A stretch of 64,000 nucleotides of DNA from Oikopleura dioica (lineage: Eukaryota; Chordata; Appendicularia; Copelata; Oikopleuridae): the NCBI GenBank assembly GCA_907165135.1, contig OU015567.1, positions 5,275,001 through 5,339,000 on the forward strand, read 5' to 3'. This document shows, in pieces, positions 46,016 through 57,779 of the stretch. The translations under genes were made by a program, and so were the position numbers. The notes below the pieces were generated by a model. It was given only the letters and a program-made list of their open reading frames with translations, was not told the origin of the DNA and made no database searches. Every line of letters starts with the position of its first letter. Within the stretch, counting starts at the first letter, position 1.

Positions 46016-48664
46016 TGATTGACAAGCCACGTGGCCTACAGGATGAACGAGGCCACAATTGGCTTCTTATTCCATCTTTTTTGATAGAAAGCGGACAAAA
46101 TTGCCGCTTTTTTAGTCAAAAATGATCAGAACTATCAAATTTTAGCATTTTTACGAAACGACTTGCGAAAATTTATTGAAAATTTTGGTCATTTTGACTC
46201 GAAAAACGACAAAATTGCCGATTTTATTTCAGAAAAATTTTCAAAATTGCCATATTTTGGTGAAAATGGTCGATTTTTCGGCCAAAAATACTGAAAATAT
46301 GGAAATTTTCTTCATTTTTGACACGAAAAAGTGTGATTTTTTTTTGTTTTTTTTTTTTGGTCTTAAGAATAATTTAAAAGCCTCATTCATCATTATTATT
46401 TTAAGATTTTTGCTTATAAAATATTAATATTTTTTCACTGAAAGCGCGAAAATATAATACCTGATGGATGAATTCATAACGGGTTCTCTTTCACTCTAAG
46501 CAGCATTTCGAGTCGTTTCACGTCTGAAAGAAAATTATGTGAATCGAACTGGCTGATTTGCGTTCGAGTGAGCCGGATGATCCTCTGCGGCTCATTCGAA
46601 TTTGGACAGACGCAGACTATAATTTTCGTTTTATAATCGCTCCATCTTCAAACATCTTTAAAAAGCTGCTTATATTTAAATATAAAGGAGAATATACTCA
46701 TAAGTGGAGCTTCTCAATTTGCTGGAAAATCGAAAGATAAAGTTAATTTTGGCGAAGAAAAAGAAGAAAATTGTCAATCAGAAATGGGGATTATCGTATT
46801 TAAATCAAGCATTTATGATGGTTTAGTTTATTCGACGGGGCATATTGATCACGTGTCTTAATTTTCGACTTGACAATGAAAATTTCTCCGCTTTTCGCGA
46901 ATTCTGCGATCGGCAGCCTGTTTAAAAACCTGAGTCAGGGATCTGAAAGAGCTTAAATAAAAAGCCGCAGAGCGGCTTTTATAAATTTTTAGCCGCAGAG
47001 CGGCTTCGCCAAAATATCAATGGCAATCCATTCTATATTCTTGCGAAGCCGCTCTTTATGACCCTGACTCAGGTTATTTTACACAGGGAAAAACACAGTC
47101 CTAGGGTTTTTATTTTATTTTCTATCAATTTGAGTATTTTCTCTTCATCTAGCAATATTTCTCTGTATAGAGGCATTTTTGAGAGGCATTTTCGGAGCAT
47201 TGACCATGCTCAATGCTGAGGAGTTTAATATTAAATTTTACAGTCTGGTCGACCTTTAGTCTCGAGCCGTTATTTCTGCGCTCTTCTCTCTCAGAATGAC
47301 GCTGTCTACGTAAACCCGGGTCAACTTAGCACGCCTCTCTCCCTCTTACTGAAAGAAAACAGCTCTTTATATAGCGTTGACTCTTTGACAAAGACCGATG
47401 CTCAGAATTTATCAAGAAAGAATAAACTCTGAAATAATAAAGGAAAAGAGAAGACGCGATGGCGGAGTTCAGAAAAGACTCAGATGTCATCTAATTATAA
47501 GATCGATTAGCCGATTTTCAAGAGAAACCCGTCCTTAGGGGCTCCCTCAGTTTAGTATAAATGATGAATTTTAAACTACGATCATTCAAAAAAAAAAAAG
47601 ATTTTTTAACAGGAGAAAAGGGGGTTTCCTCCTTATTTTCTCTAACAATTAAGATATCATCTTGCCGATAGATTTTTTCAACCCTTCTCTATTCAGCAGT
47701 TTATTCATATTTTACCTATAAAATCAGGTTTTCCCGGATTTTAGTTATAAAAATCCCGCTTCTCGTCGACCTCCCCCCTTAACTCTTGTTAGAAATGCAG
47801 TTTTTTTTCTAGAATTTTTGAAAAAAAGTGATAATGTTATAATTTAAATGAAAGATAAGAATTTTTCATTTGATACGCCGCTTGAAGACTCTTAAGTAAA
47901 ACATTCTGGACATTTATGCCGAAGACTCTCAATTTTATAAGAATTAAAATTTCAAGTAATAATAATAAATCTCTAATGAAAACCATCTTATCGGAAAAGC
48001 AAGATATTTTTGCCGCCCCGATATCTCTTGAGCGCCTCTCTTTTTTCCCGATTTTGAAAAAGTACTGATCTAATTTTCTGCCGATGAAAGTAGCCCGCGA
48101 CAGTTGAAGTGGTAAATTGGCCCGCAGTCGGAGAGCAGGAACGGAAGGGTCGCAGTCCCTGAGGAGCCACAAGCGTTTGAACGCCAAATTTGGACGCTTA
48201 TGCACATCATCTGACATATTTAATTGTGCAGAAGCTTCTGGGCAAATTGACAGAAGTGCAATTTTACGGTTCTCACTCGCTTGCGCTTTCCTGTCAATCA
48301 CCAGAAAAAACGGCAGTTGAACTTTTTGTCTTCAAAAAAAAAAAATTAGACTAGGGCTGTTTTTTATTTTCCGCCGAGCAGTAATTCATTGGTGTCAAGA
48401 AAAGAATCGGATTTGAGTAGAATCTTCTATGATATCCAATCGTCTCGACATCCACAACATCATCATTATCTTTATAGATGTTTATAAAAAAAAAGCTCTG
48501 GAAACGACGAAAAATTTCGAAAAAATTTGCGTTGGCGGCAACTCCGCTGCTGATTGGCCGGTGTGGAGAACCCGGGCTTCTGATTGGTTGAAAATTTCGA
48601 TGCAAAATTTGTCGAAATTGTTTTTGTCGATTCAAGGCACCTCCCCAAATAACTTCCAAAAAAA
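46016..48664. other. Gene-free 2.6 kb with several repeat copies
   Basis: Upstream of the GPCR and downstream of gene B. It holds a TTGTTCAT fragment (46025-46060), an AGCCGC palindrome MITE (46928-47076, ends cctgagtcaggg / ccctgactcagg), a half copy of the 52480 element (about 47600-47785, ending ttctcgtcgacctcccccc), and a CCAAT-family MITE (48497-48645). An open frame at 47837-48301 (-) is not convincing as a gene. Confidence 0.6.
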
Positions 48665-51600
48665 TTAGTTCTCATGATAACTCATGATTAGCGTAAGAGC
48701 GCCAAAAACATCCATTCCTAATTTGATGCGTTGTATTTGCCGAGCAGAGCCTTCAGTTTCTCCCGGAAAAAGATAGATGCTTTCTTCGACAAACAAGGCT
48801 GATCCCAAGTAGCTGATCTAGTAAGACACACTTATTGATCAGGCGAAAGAAAAATGTGAAAACCTGTTTGAGAGATTTTTTCTTCTTCCATTTTCCGAAG
48901 ATATTCAAAACCCAGATGTCTTTCAAGCCCTTTTCATTCTTGAAATCGTAGCCTCCCAAAGTAGCGATCGCTCCTGACGGCAGCCCAACAGTCTGATGCT
49001 GCAAGATCCAGCTAAAACACATCATCGGGAGGAAAACATTGGGTCTTACATTGGATGGTTCGGAAGCGGCTCCCAGCCTTTTTCTGTCAATGTTTCCGAA
49101 AAAGCAAACCTCGAATAAGGGTAATCAAAGCCTCCGATCGCTGCTGGCTTTCCTTTATAAAAATCAAGTCCGCCATTCCAATGACCTTTTACCAAAGAAA
49201 AGGTCTTTTTGACAGTTTCGCCGTCGAAGATTTCGCATTTTTTCTCTGTTTTCGCATCAAAGCAAACAAGGGCTGAAAATTAATAGGGCTCAGAAACCTG
49301 AGTCAAAACTTGAGTCGTGTTCTGAAGAGCAAAAATGAAAAGCCGCGGAGTGGCTATTTTAAGAACGAAGCCGCGTAGCGGCTTCGCAACATGATAGTTT
49401 TAATATATTTCAAATATTGGCGAAGCCGCTTTGCGGCTTCGATTTTTAAAAAGCCGCTATGCGAGCTTTTTTCAGAACCTTACTCAGGTTTTTACACAGG
49501 TTGCCGAGCCAAGAATGATGCGATTTCTAGAGATGACTTTTACCTTCGGTTCCATCAGAGATAGATAGAGCTTTCCCGATGTAGTAGAAATTGTGGATGA
49601 GTTTTAATTCTAGTGTCTTAAACTGGCATTCTTCTAGCACCGAAATCTTCAAGAGGATAAATAAACAAGCGCTGATGATTGTTCTTACCCTGCGTTCATC
49701 CAAACCACCCCCAAAAAGATGCAATTGACCATTAACAAGAGCATAGATAGATTTATACGCATAGTTTGCCTTATTCTTATTGCTGGGTGAAATTTTTATG
49801 TTTTGATTTTTCGAACCATCTCCAAACAGAGCATAAGGCTGGGCAAACCGTTCTTCAGGAAAAATGACGAGAATCTGACTCGGTCGATTTTGGAAGAAAA
49901 ATATGTTTTTGATTTCTGTTTTGTCGTCGAATTTTAATAGTTTTATTCTTTTATCATCGATCGATCTCAAATCCTTCATCTTTTCCGATGCAAGAGTTGT
50001 TCCATTTTTCAAAATTTCCAAGAAAATTGATGATTTTTCCTGCACATCGAAGTTGATCTCGAGCGATGTCCATGCAAGATGATGGACAAAAACATGCTCG
50101 AGCACTAATGATCCTTCGAAAAAATCAGACTGAATCTTGATAGAGTTGTTTGCTAAAAGATGGAGGTCGAATATGCACTCTTCATTATTGTACGATCGAA
50201 ATTCCAGAATTTTCACGGAAGCATTGGCACTGCTCGTTTTCTTCTGAGGTTCAAAGGATTATCGAAAATGAGGCTCTTGTTTCACTAAGAACCTTCCTTT
50301 AGGTCAATGTTGAGCTTTCTTGTCTCGTTAAAATCAAGTTCAAACGACGAAATGTGACTAAATTCATTGAAAGATACAAAAGCCGGGTCCAAGTCTGAAT
50401 CTGGAACGATTGCCATTGGATAGGGTGGACTGAGGGTACTTGCTTTCGGGGGCTTTTCTCTCTATGCTCGAGAAAAAAATTTTTTTCTAGAGCCCGGCCT
50501 GATCGAGGAAATAGATCCTGCTGGGCAGCGTTTTTCGCGAAACCAGGAAAAACATCTTTATGAAACTCGAAGAAGGGATTGCTCGTCACGTGCATCTTCT
50601 CTCTCGATTTTCGCTGTTGAAAATCGACCTCGATTTGCTCGAAGTTGAAGAAGATCTCGAAAGTGGTATCAAAGACGACATTTTGGAGGTAAATTCGATC
50701 GTTGTTCAAAAAACCATTGATGAGGTATTCGCACTCGTCATTGTTAGTTCCGAATTCGTTGGTGAAAGCAAAATCTTTTGGCGCAAAAAGACCTGAGTAA
50801 CAGCGCGATTCTTCCTCGTATTTGACAAGCGAGCCGATCCACTCAGTCCCGATCGTGATGTACTTTCCTTCCTTTTCGAGCAGCAAGGAGTACTGCATGT
50901 TTGAAAGCACGATGCTTCTCGTGACAAGAACAAGAAGCAGCTTTCCAAGGTCGATCAAGGGAATCACGTGGACAGGATCAAAGTCTCTGAATTCCACTGG
51001 CAAAGCGATTTCATCCTTTCGCCAGCCTTTTTCGACCTCTTCTGATGCTCGAATTCTGTTCAAAGCGACCGTCTTTGAGGCCAAAATCCAGCCGTCGCCA
51101 AGCCTCATGCTCAGTAGATGAAAAACTCCGCCGAAGCTGATCGCAGAAGTCTTGGCATTGAAATGGTTGCTCGCGATGTATCCTTGGGCAGTTTCAAATC
51201 TGGCAAGATTGTAATCCGGCGCGTAGTAGTAACATTTGTCTTTTCTTTCAATCGGAGAGCAGATCGCAACGATCGAAAAGACCGTCGTTTCTTTTTCTTT
51301 ATTTCTGATGGTGATCTCGTGAGTCCCAATCGACGAGCCATAGTGAAAGACGAAATTACTAGCGAAGATTTTACCTTTTCGTCTGCGAAAAATCATACCT
51401 ATCAAAGCGGTTTTTAATGAAAAGCGAAGTGATGCCATTTTCCCGGACCCGCTTCATATTGCCTTTTCGATCCACCAAATAATGCTCACCATTTAGGAAC
51501 GTCGCGCCAATCGCCTTTTCATGTTTTTGAGACGGGATGAACTTAGGGTTAGGGTTAGGGGCTCAATCTCCGGTTTTCAAAAACATTCATAATGCGCAAA

Positions 51601-52442
51601 ATCGTCTTCTTGAGAAGCCATTATTTTGACAGCAGATTGCTCAGGCCGCGTGAGATCAAAAAATTCGAGTGGTATATTGTCGACGATTTCAGTGCTCTGA
51701 GAATCATTTCTGGCCAAGTCGAAGACAGGGATAAACTGCTGCTCGTCATTTAACTTTTCACAATTATAGAACGGGCACGGGCAGCCATTTATACAGTAAT
51801 TTTCTCCAGGACAAACTTCTCCAGCAAAATCAAAAGATCTAGTCAGCTCAAAGCAAATTGACTCGCATGGGGAAATTGGATTTGTCTTCGTTGATTTCAA
51901 AATGAGTGTATTTGAGCATAAATGGCGGCAGACTTTTGCATCGTAGAATTTTTTCTTTTTGCATCGTCTGAGATTCACTTCGTTTTCTTCTTCAGAAAAC
52001 ACCATTTTTTCGTTTTCTAGGGGCGGTATTTTGGCGACGGGCTGTGGGAGGATGAATTTTTTGGTTTCGAAGCATTTCTTCATCAAATGTCCGCAAATGT
52101 CCATTGATTCAAATCGAATGCAATTTTTATAGCTTCGATGGCATGTTGAAGTCAGATACGTCGTTTTGCCCTTCGATTTCTCGAGTGATTGAAAATTCGC
52201 TAAGACCATGATGGAAATCCAAAAAAGAGAGCCAAAAACTGTGTAGGTATACTTTTGCGGGTTCGTTGAAAATCCATGCTTTGCGATATTAACTGACCCA
52301 TTTACTTTTTTCTTGTATAATTTTTTGCTCAAATCTGCTTTTTGAGTATGAATGTTTCGAGAAGCCAACACCGACTCGGGAAAGAGGTAAGTTTTCTTGC
52401 CACTTCGTTTCAATATTCCAATGCATTGGCAATCCAAACACT
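48665..52442 (-). CDS. Type II membrane Cys-rich/kelch-like protein, gene B
   Basis: Paralogue of gene A and more compact. The first recognised exon (from about 52442) follows an acceptor and reads CLDCQCIGILKRSGKK, so an upstream start exon is missing from this model. A transmembrane segment (YTVFGSLFWISIMVLANF) follows, then a Cys-rich ectodomain (CHRSYKNC, ICGHLMKKC, RRCKKKKFYDAKVCRHLC, CPGENYCINGCPCPFYNC). Next is a domain opening GATFLNGEHYLVD and FHYGSSIGTHEITIRNKEK, then a large beta-rich part with kelch-like motifs (LHLFGGGLDERRV, AAIGGFDYPYSRF, IATLGGYDF, SIYLFPGETEGSAR). It ends MSYHEN at 48665. Intron 51542-51588 begins GAATG, ends CTAAG and contains three CCCTAA units. Function unknown; cell-surface recognition is a guess from the domain order. 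Confidence 0.72.
49298..49500. repeat. AGCCGC palindrome MITE, copy 3
   Basis: Ends acctgagtcaaaactt and cttactcaggttttt, with internal aagccgcggagtggct, gaagccgcgtagcggcttcg and gaagccgctttgcggcttcg. It lies in an intron of gene B. Confidence 0.7.
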
Positions 52443-52479
52443 AGAGAATGTGCAGTTTAGTATTACTAAGGCCCCGATT

Positions 52480-52880
52480 AAGGGGTAAAATTAAGGGGGG
52501 GGGGGTCGACGAGAATTTTTTCCGGGGTGATCGTAATTTCGCTTATACCCATAGTCTGGATATGAATCATATATTTTTGGAATGTACAGATCCTCCCGAA
52601 TCTGTTGAGCCTAAAATCATTTGATAAAAATTAGATTTAGGGGGTGAAATGATTGAAATTGTAAAAAAATGACCATTTTTGGTGCCGAAAAAGGCCCTAC
52701 TTTGACGGGATTTTTGACCGATTTTTTCTGGCCAAAATTTTTTCTAGTTTTTGCCGGTTTATTTTTTCAATCCCTTTCTATTCACCAGTAAAATCAGATT
52801 TTGCCTTTTTAATCTGGTTTTCCCGCATTTTTGGTCACGGAAATCCCGATTCTCGTCGACCTCCCCCTTAAGGGAGTCAC
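52480..52880. mobile_element. Foldback element with gtcgacgagaa termini
   Basis: Left end ttaagggggggggggtcgacgagaat, right end attctcgtcgacctcccccttaa: perfect apart from G-run length. About 400 nt, non-coding, with a 3' half shared with 47600-47785. It lies upstream of the first recognised exon of gene B, perhaps in its first intron. Confidence 0.75.
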
Positions 52881-53943
52881 GAAGAAAGAAACCTGTATTC
52901 TCTCTTGATAAAATTCTTCGGACGGTTCTCCCGTCTCTCTCATTTTTCCTCTTCAGTTTTTGTTTGACAACGCGAAAATAAAGGAAAGGCAAATGTCAAA
53001 AAGGAGTTTCCAAGGCTGACATTTTGACATTTATTTCTTTATGAGAGTAAAAATGGGACGTTTTACGTATTTTTTTTTGTTTGATGGTTTTTTTTTTGTT
53101 TTATTTTCTTTCGAATGAAATTTAAAATTTATTGTTCAAAGTATGAGGAACGAGTAGCGTGCGCAAAGATCATAAACAGCGAAAACATAAATAATCTTCT
53201 CGCAATCAATCACTTTTGAATCTTGTCACGAGGCAGGAAGGCAGGAAGAGGTAGCCCTGAACTTTTCCAACAGCAGCGTCTTCTTTCTTCAACTGATCAG
53301 CTTATGCTTTTGTTGAGTAATCGTCGTTGGGAGGATCCGAAATTTTCAAAAGTCACTCGTCCAGAATAATTACTAAAAAGGAATACTAAGGATTCTTCAT
53401 TTGCTCAGAAACCTGTGTTGGAGCCTGAGTCAGGGTCAAAAATGAACTTCAAGAAAAAGCCGCATAGCGTCTTTTATAAAAACGAAGCCGCGAAGCGGCT
53501 TTGCCAAAATTATCTTAATCAATTATTTTATAAAATAAATTTTTATTATATTTTTGGCAAAGCCGCTTCGCGGCTTCATTTTTATAAAAGCCGCTACGCG
53601 GCTTTTCATTGAAGCCATTATCAGACTCTTACTCAGGTTTCTGAGGTTCTTAATATAATTATTCGATAAATTTAATAATTTTTGCAAAGCCGCTTCGCGG
53701 CTTCGTATTAATAAAAGCCGCTACGCGGCTTTTTATTTTGAAATTTTAAATAATAAAAAAACCCTGTCTCAAATTCTGTTAATAGATTTGCGAGCCCAAA
53801 TATGAAAAAAACGGTTCTTAGCAAGGCAAAGTTCAAAAGGACTTAGTTCAAAATATTATTCAATATTTTCACGTTTGGAACAATTGGTTTTGTTATCCTC
53901 TTACTCTTTTGAGAGTCTTAGAGTGTTTTGGATACAGAACGGT
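52881..53943. repeat. Gene-free kilobase with AGCCGC palindrome MITEs
   Basis: 53408-53637 is a full copy (ends cctgagtcagggtc / cttactcaggttt) with internal gaagccgcgaagcggcttt and aaagccgcttcgcggcttc. A further partial copy lies at 53685-53740 (aaagccgcttcgcggcttcg, aaagccgctacgcggctttt). The rest (52881-53400) is AT-rich without recognisable features. Confidence 0.65.
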
Positions 53944-54731
53944 TTACCTCTTGAGCGATTGTCGTCTTTGATAATTGAAATTGGCGCTGCTGGAGCAGCC
54001 AGAATTGATTTTATCCGTCGAAATGTCAAAGCCGGAAAGTCGTTCTAGCGATCGAAGCGATCGTTTTATCGAGCAAGGGGTCGTGTGCCTAGAAAAAATG
54101 GATTTTCGGATCGAGAAAAACGCATACTGAGATGGGTAAAGATGAGAAGTCGACTCAGAATCGACTGAATTTTCTTTCCGGAGCTGAGATCGTTTCCACC
54201 TGCCTCCGTTTCTTATTGCAATGGACGTTTTTCGATTGTGGTTGACTTGTTCTACGTTGTGGACAGATATCTGATTGGCGATTTGCAATCTAGAACTCTC
54301 ATGTTTGAACATAGAATAAGGGTATTTACTTGTAAAAGGCATCATCTCGGAGATCTTCGAAATTTTCTCTTGAAATCGGGATTTCGAACTTTTCTTTTTT
54401 CGAGCTAAAAATTTGCTTTCAAAATTGAATATAAACCCCCCTAATATTTTAAGGAGTCAGGAACTGACAAAAAATTTCGACAAATTTTACGTGGAAATTT
54501 TCAACCAATCAGAAGCCTTGATTTGGCAAACCAGCCAATCAGAAGCCGATAAGCCGCCCACGCAAAATTTATCGATTTTTTTGTCGGTTCCTGACGCCAC
54601 CCGCTTAATTTTAGTCCAAAAACTGACCTAAATATTTTTCGTATTCTTTTCCAAATTGACGATTTTTGACACTTATTTTCAGACTGTTCAAAATTTCTTA
54701 TATTTCTGCGAACCTCTGAATGCCGATCCAT
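53944..54731 (-). CDS. Uncharacterised basic protein
   Basis: Three exons (54628-54731, 54330-54404, 53944-54289) join in matching phase to 174 residues beginning MDRHSEVRRNIRNFEQSENK. Middle: SSKKEKFEIPISRENFEDLR. End: a Ser/Arg-rich stretch (SIKRSLRSLERLSGFDI, SANFNYQRRQSLKR). There is no signal peptide or membrane segment. Consistent splice phases and the intronic position of a complete MITE (54450-54605) support a real gene. No family was recognised; intracellular by composition. Confidence 0.5.
54450..54605. repeat. CCAAT-family MITE, complete reference copy
   Basis: The best complete copy. Left end ggagtcaggaactgacaaaa-aatttcgacaaatttt, right end aaaatttatcgat-ttttttgtcggttcctgacgcc, with two internal ccaatcagaagcc cores whose starts are 30 nt apart. 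It lies in the intron 54405-54627. Confidence 0.75.
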
Positions 54732-54916
54732 TTTTATGAAAATAAGAAAATTGCAAAAAAAAAATTTAAATTCTAGTATTTCGTGTTTGCCTCGCTGGGC
54801 CACACTTCTTATGAGACGCCTCTTTTCGCATTTCCATTTTTTGGCAAGACAATTACTTTTATGGCCCGGATTCGCGCCTTGTTTTGGAGAAAATGTTTTA
54901 TTTTGCATTTTAATAG

Positions 54917-56069
54917 CTAAGACAATCTGGTGGAAATTGAGCAGGAAATATCTAGTTTGTCGATTTGGGAAGTCGAAGTCGTCATTCGAGGAAAACGGAG
55001 GGCATCGGTTCCGACCAGGGAGACGTGAAGGGCTGTTCCGGTCGTTGTCACTGCTCTAGAATGAAGATTGAAGGAAGGGATGGAGAGGGGACTGTACTTG
55101 TTGGTGAGAATGGTGAAGGAAGCGGAGTCGAGATTGAGGGTACAGTCGGTCAGGTCGACGAAGAAACTGTCCGAGGAATCGTGGGTCACCTTGACGTCCA
55201 TCATTTCTCCAAGACGGTCTCCACCTAGAGAAAAATCTTGAGAAAACTTAATATTTATTTTTCGATATTCAACCTCACAGTTTTGAATAAATTTGGATAC
55301 GGCCAAAAATCGTCAAGATAATTTTATTTTTACTTCAGCTTTATAAAATTTAGAGAAAATCCTAAAGAAATAAATAAAGCCAACTTTATGGTGTTTGTAT
55401 TTTTTTATACTTCAGATTACCTGTAACATTGAAAGAAAACACTGTATTGAAAGGAATTTCGCCCGTTGTCGTGACAGTCGAAATCGTCATCGCTAGAATA
55501 TTAGAATTATCATCAATTAGTGCCCTATCAGATCATCTTTTCCTTACCATCTTTGGTAACCGAAGACGAAGAAGTATACCCATCGAGGGAGACACTTTCG
55601 CAGGTGATTTCTTGAACATCTGAAAAAAATACTGTAGCGCCGTCGACTGTAGCTGCGTGTTGGACATATCCAGTGTAGTTCACTACATTTTAGCGTAAGA
55701 TATTAGAGAATGGATGAGTACCTGAGCTTCCACCAGAAGAAGTAAAGCAATCAGCGTATGGGACGTTCAAAGTGCTGTTTAGAACACAATTGGTCGGGAT
55801 GGACGCGGAGGAATCGAATTCTAGACAAAGATGAGGGTTAAGGGGAGGGTTGCTACTGTACCTTTTGTTTTAGCAATGTTTAGCCCGGTCAAATCGGTAC
55901 CAAAAGCCCTGTCTATCTCATTAAAGCAAGTGGTATTCAACGTCAAATCCGCCGTCGTCGAGTTGCAATTCACCTCAAACAACAAGCAGCTGTCCGCATA
56001 TGTCAGCGGAGCTACTGTAGTTGTTTGCCCAGCTACTGTCGTTGCTGAAAAAAGTAGAAGAAATAACAT
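54917..56069 (-). CDS. Secreted ZP-domain protein
   Basis: Exons 55862-56069, 55722-55820, 55548-55682, 55421-55492 and 54917-55224 give 273 residues in one frame with canonical introns. A signal peptide (MLFLLLFSATTVAGQ) is followed by a Thr-rich linker, a ZP-N-like half (CLLFEVNCN, DLTLNTTCFNEID, IPTNCVLNSTL, EITCESVSL) and a ZP-C-like half (GEMMDVKVTHD, VDLTDCTLN, SFTILTNKYSPL, ISCSISTRLS). It ends right after the last cysteines with no membrane anchor or furin site, so it is probably secreted as a matrix subunit. The same Cys/LTLN pattern appears in the gene at 208-1705. N-glycosylation sites are frequent. Confidence 0.72.
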
Positions 56070-56492
56070 TCTCTCCTTGAATATCTCTACTTTCTTTTAC
56101 GAAATAAGGAGCAGAAAAGCAGTAAAAATGCTGATTTTATGAGCTCTTTCTAGCGGATGCATGGAGCATTGTTTCGTCAGAGAATTTAATTATAGAGCAT
56201 TTAAAACGATTCGGAAAAAAATCAGAGTTGACATTAATTTTCACTTAGAAACAAGGCTTTATCTCTGAAACTTCCGCTTGATAATTGTACAATTTTTAAT
56301 CCGACCAAATTTGCTTTGAGTATTTAAGTTTTTTAAATACTTTATTTATAAACTTTTTTTTCCGGAGTGGCAAGGATTGGTCCAATGCCGGGAAAGAAAT
56401 AACTCGTTAAACAAACTTTGTTATGCATATTATTACTTAAAGCTTAGCCCTTGAAATAAGCATAACTCGGAGTTTAGACCAAACAGGGACTT

Positions 56493-56500
56493 GCGTATAT
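56493..56500 (+). promoter_or_regulatory. TATA box of the Cys-rich secreted gene
   Basis: TATATAA-type box about 65 nt upstream of the ATG at 56562, a fitting distance for a start site near 56525. Confidence 0.45.
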
Positions 56501-56561
56501 AATCGTGAGCGCTTTGCTCTCTACCATCACATTTCAAAAAGGATATATTTTTTGAGAAAAA

Positions 56562-57614
56562 ATGAAAATTTCCGGCTTTTTGCTTTCTAGCGTTTCTTTT
56601 GCTCAAAGGTATGTCTTTAATTTACTCCTCAGAAGCTTTGATCATGACTCATGACTCAAGAGAGACGCTATCAAGCTCGACATAAAGATTAAGGGTATCA
56701 ACTTGGTATTGCGAAAGTCGAGAAAAAAGGACTTTTTTCTGGCAATTTTTCTAAATTTCGGAAAATTATTCTAGATTCTAGACTCAAAAATTTATTCAAA
56801 CAAAGCATAAGAGGATAGCCAAACCTCTCGAATATATAACTTATTTTAGGCATTCCTTTGACAACATATTTCTAAAAGTTGAAACCCCATCATCCCACGT
56901 ATCATAAACATTTCTCTAGAATAAACCTCCGAAACTTGACGGACAGCATCTCCCACTGGGACGACCTCATCGACGATACTCCAACCCAACACTGGTCAGA
57001 CCGACCAACTCAAGGCAGTGAGAGCTCTGAAGATCGCCCCATCGACAACCTCCAGCTCGGAAAAACAGAAGAAAGCGAGGAGAGACTGATCTTTCCCCTC
57101 TCAGAAGAAGATCAAGAAAAACGATATCTTTCGGATGTCGAGAAAAACACCTGTTTTGACTGCCGAGGAACAACCGCCATTGACTGCCTTCAATGGGGAA
57201 GAAAAGTCGACTGCTACGACCACGAGGTAGGCCAGAAAAAAGAGCCATCGAATCATCAACTTTCAGGTCTGCCAAGTAGTGGAACGAAGAAGAGGAGGAA
57301 AATCATACTTTATCGAGGCAAAATGCAAGCAAAAATTCGCCGCATGCCAAATCAACCAGCAACAAAACAACAAGACCCACGGAATCAATGAGCTGACAGA
57401 GTGCCACAATCAACAATTTGACCGTAAAGCCCCCTCTTTTTTTGCCGAAAATCTCAATTTTTTCTTAGTAAATGGAGCAGAGATCCCTTCAACTTGCCGG
57501 CAATGTGCTTCGGATGTTCGCACAATGACACAATTTATCGCGGAAATTTCTCGATTTGACGAATTTAACGGTTTGCCGGTCGAGAAATGGATGAAAAATC
57601 TTGACGAAAAATAA
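56562..57614 (+). CDS. Secreted Cys-rich protein (Ly6/three-finger-like spacing)
   Basis: Exon 1 (56562-56608) encodes a signal peptide (MKISGFLLSSVSFAQ). It splices in phase 2 to an exon from 56920 (R-INLRNLTDSISHWDD) ending at 57226, then to 57267-57614. A long acidic Ser/Glu-rich pro-region precedes the Cys-rich part: TCFDCRGTTAIDCLQWGRKVDC, CQVVERRRGG, AKCKQKFAACQIN, TECHN, STCRQC. The CxxC...ER.G...C pattern recalls Ly6/uPAR-type modules in general spacing; I do not claim the family. A stretch at 57423-57467 has GT...AG ends and length 45, so it may be an in-frame intron; the protein is 233 or 218 residues. AATAAA follows at about 57646. Confidence 0.58.
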
Positions 57615-57779
57615 GCTCAATGCCTTTTTCAACCTTTTTTCTGTAAATAAAAGTCAAAGTTTTAAAAAAAATTGATGACTCTTTTTCATCCTCAGCTGAT
57701 AAGCCCGCCCTTGACTCATTTCATCCCTTTCTCTTCAAATTCTAGCGCGATTGAAAACACAAATCTAAGCACATGCCAT

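Noticed and set aside
47837-48301. 154-residue open frame on the minus strand
   Set aside because: Lies in a repeat-rich gap, has no splice support, no motif and odd composition; judged chance.
51541-51560. Chromosome end or telomere fusion
   Set aside because: Only three units inside a gene; an interstitial telomere-like tract, not an end.
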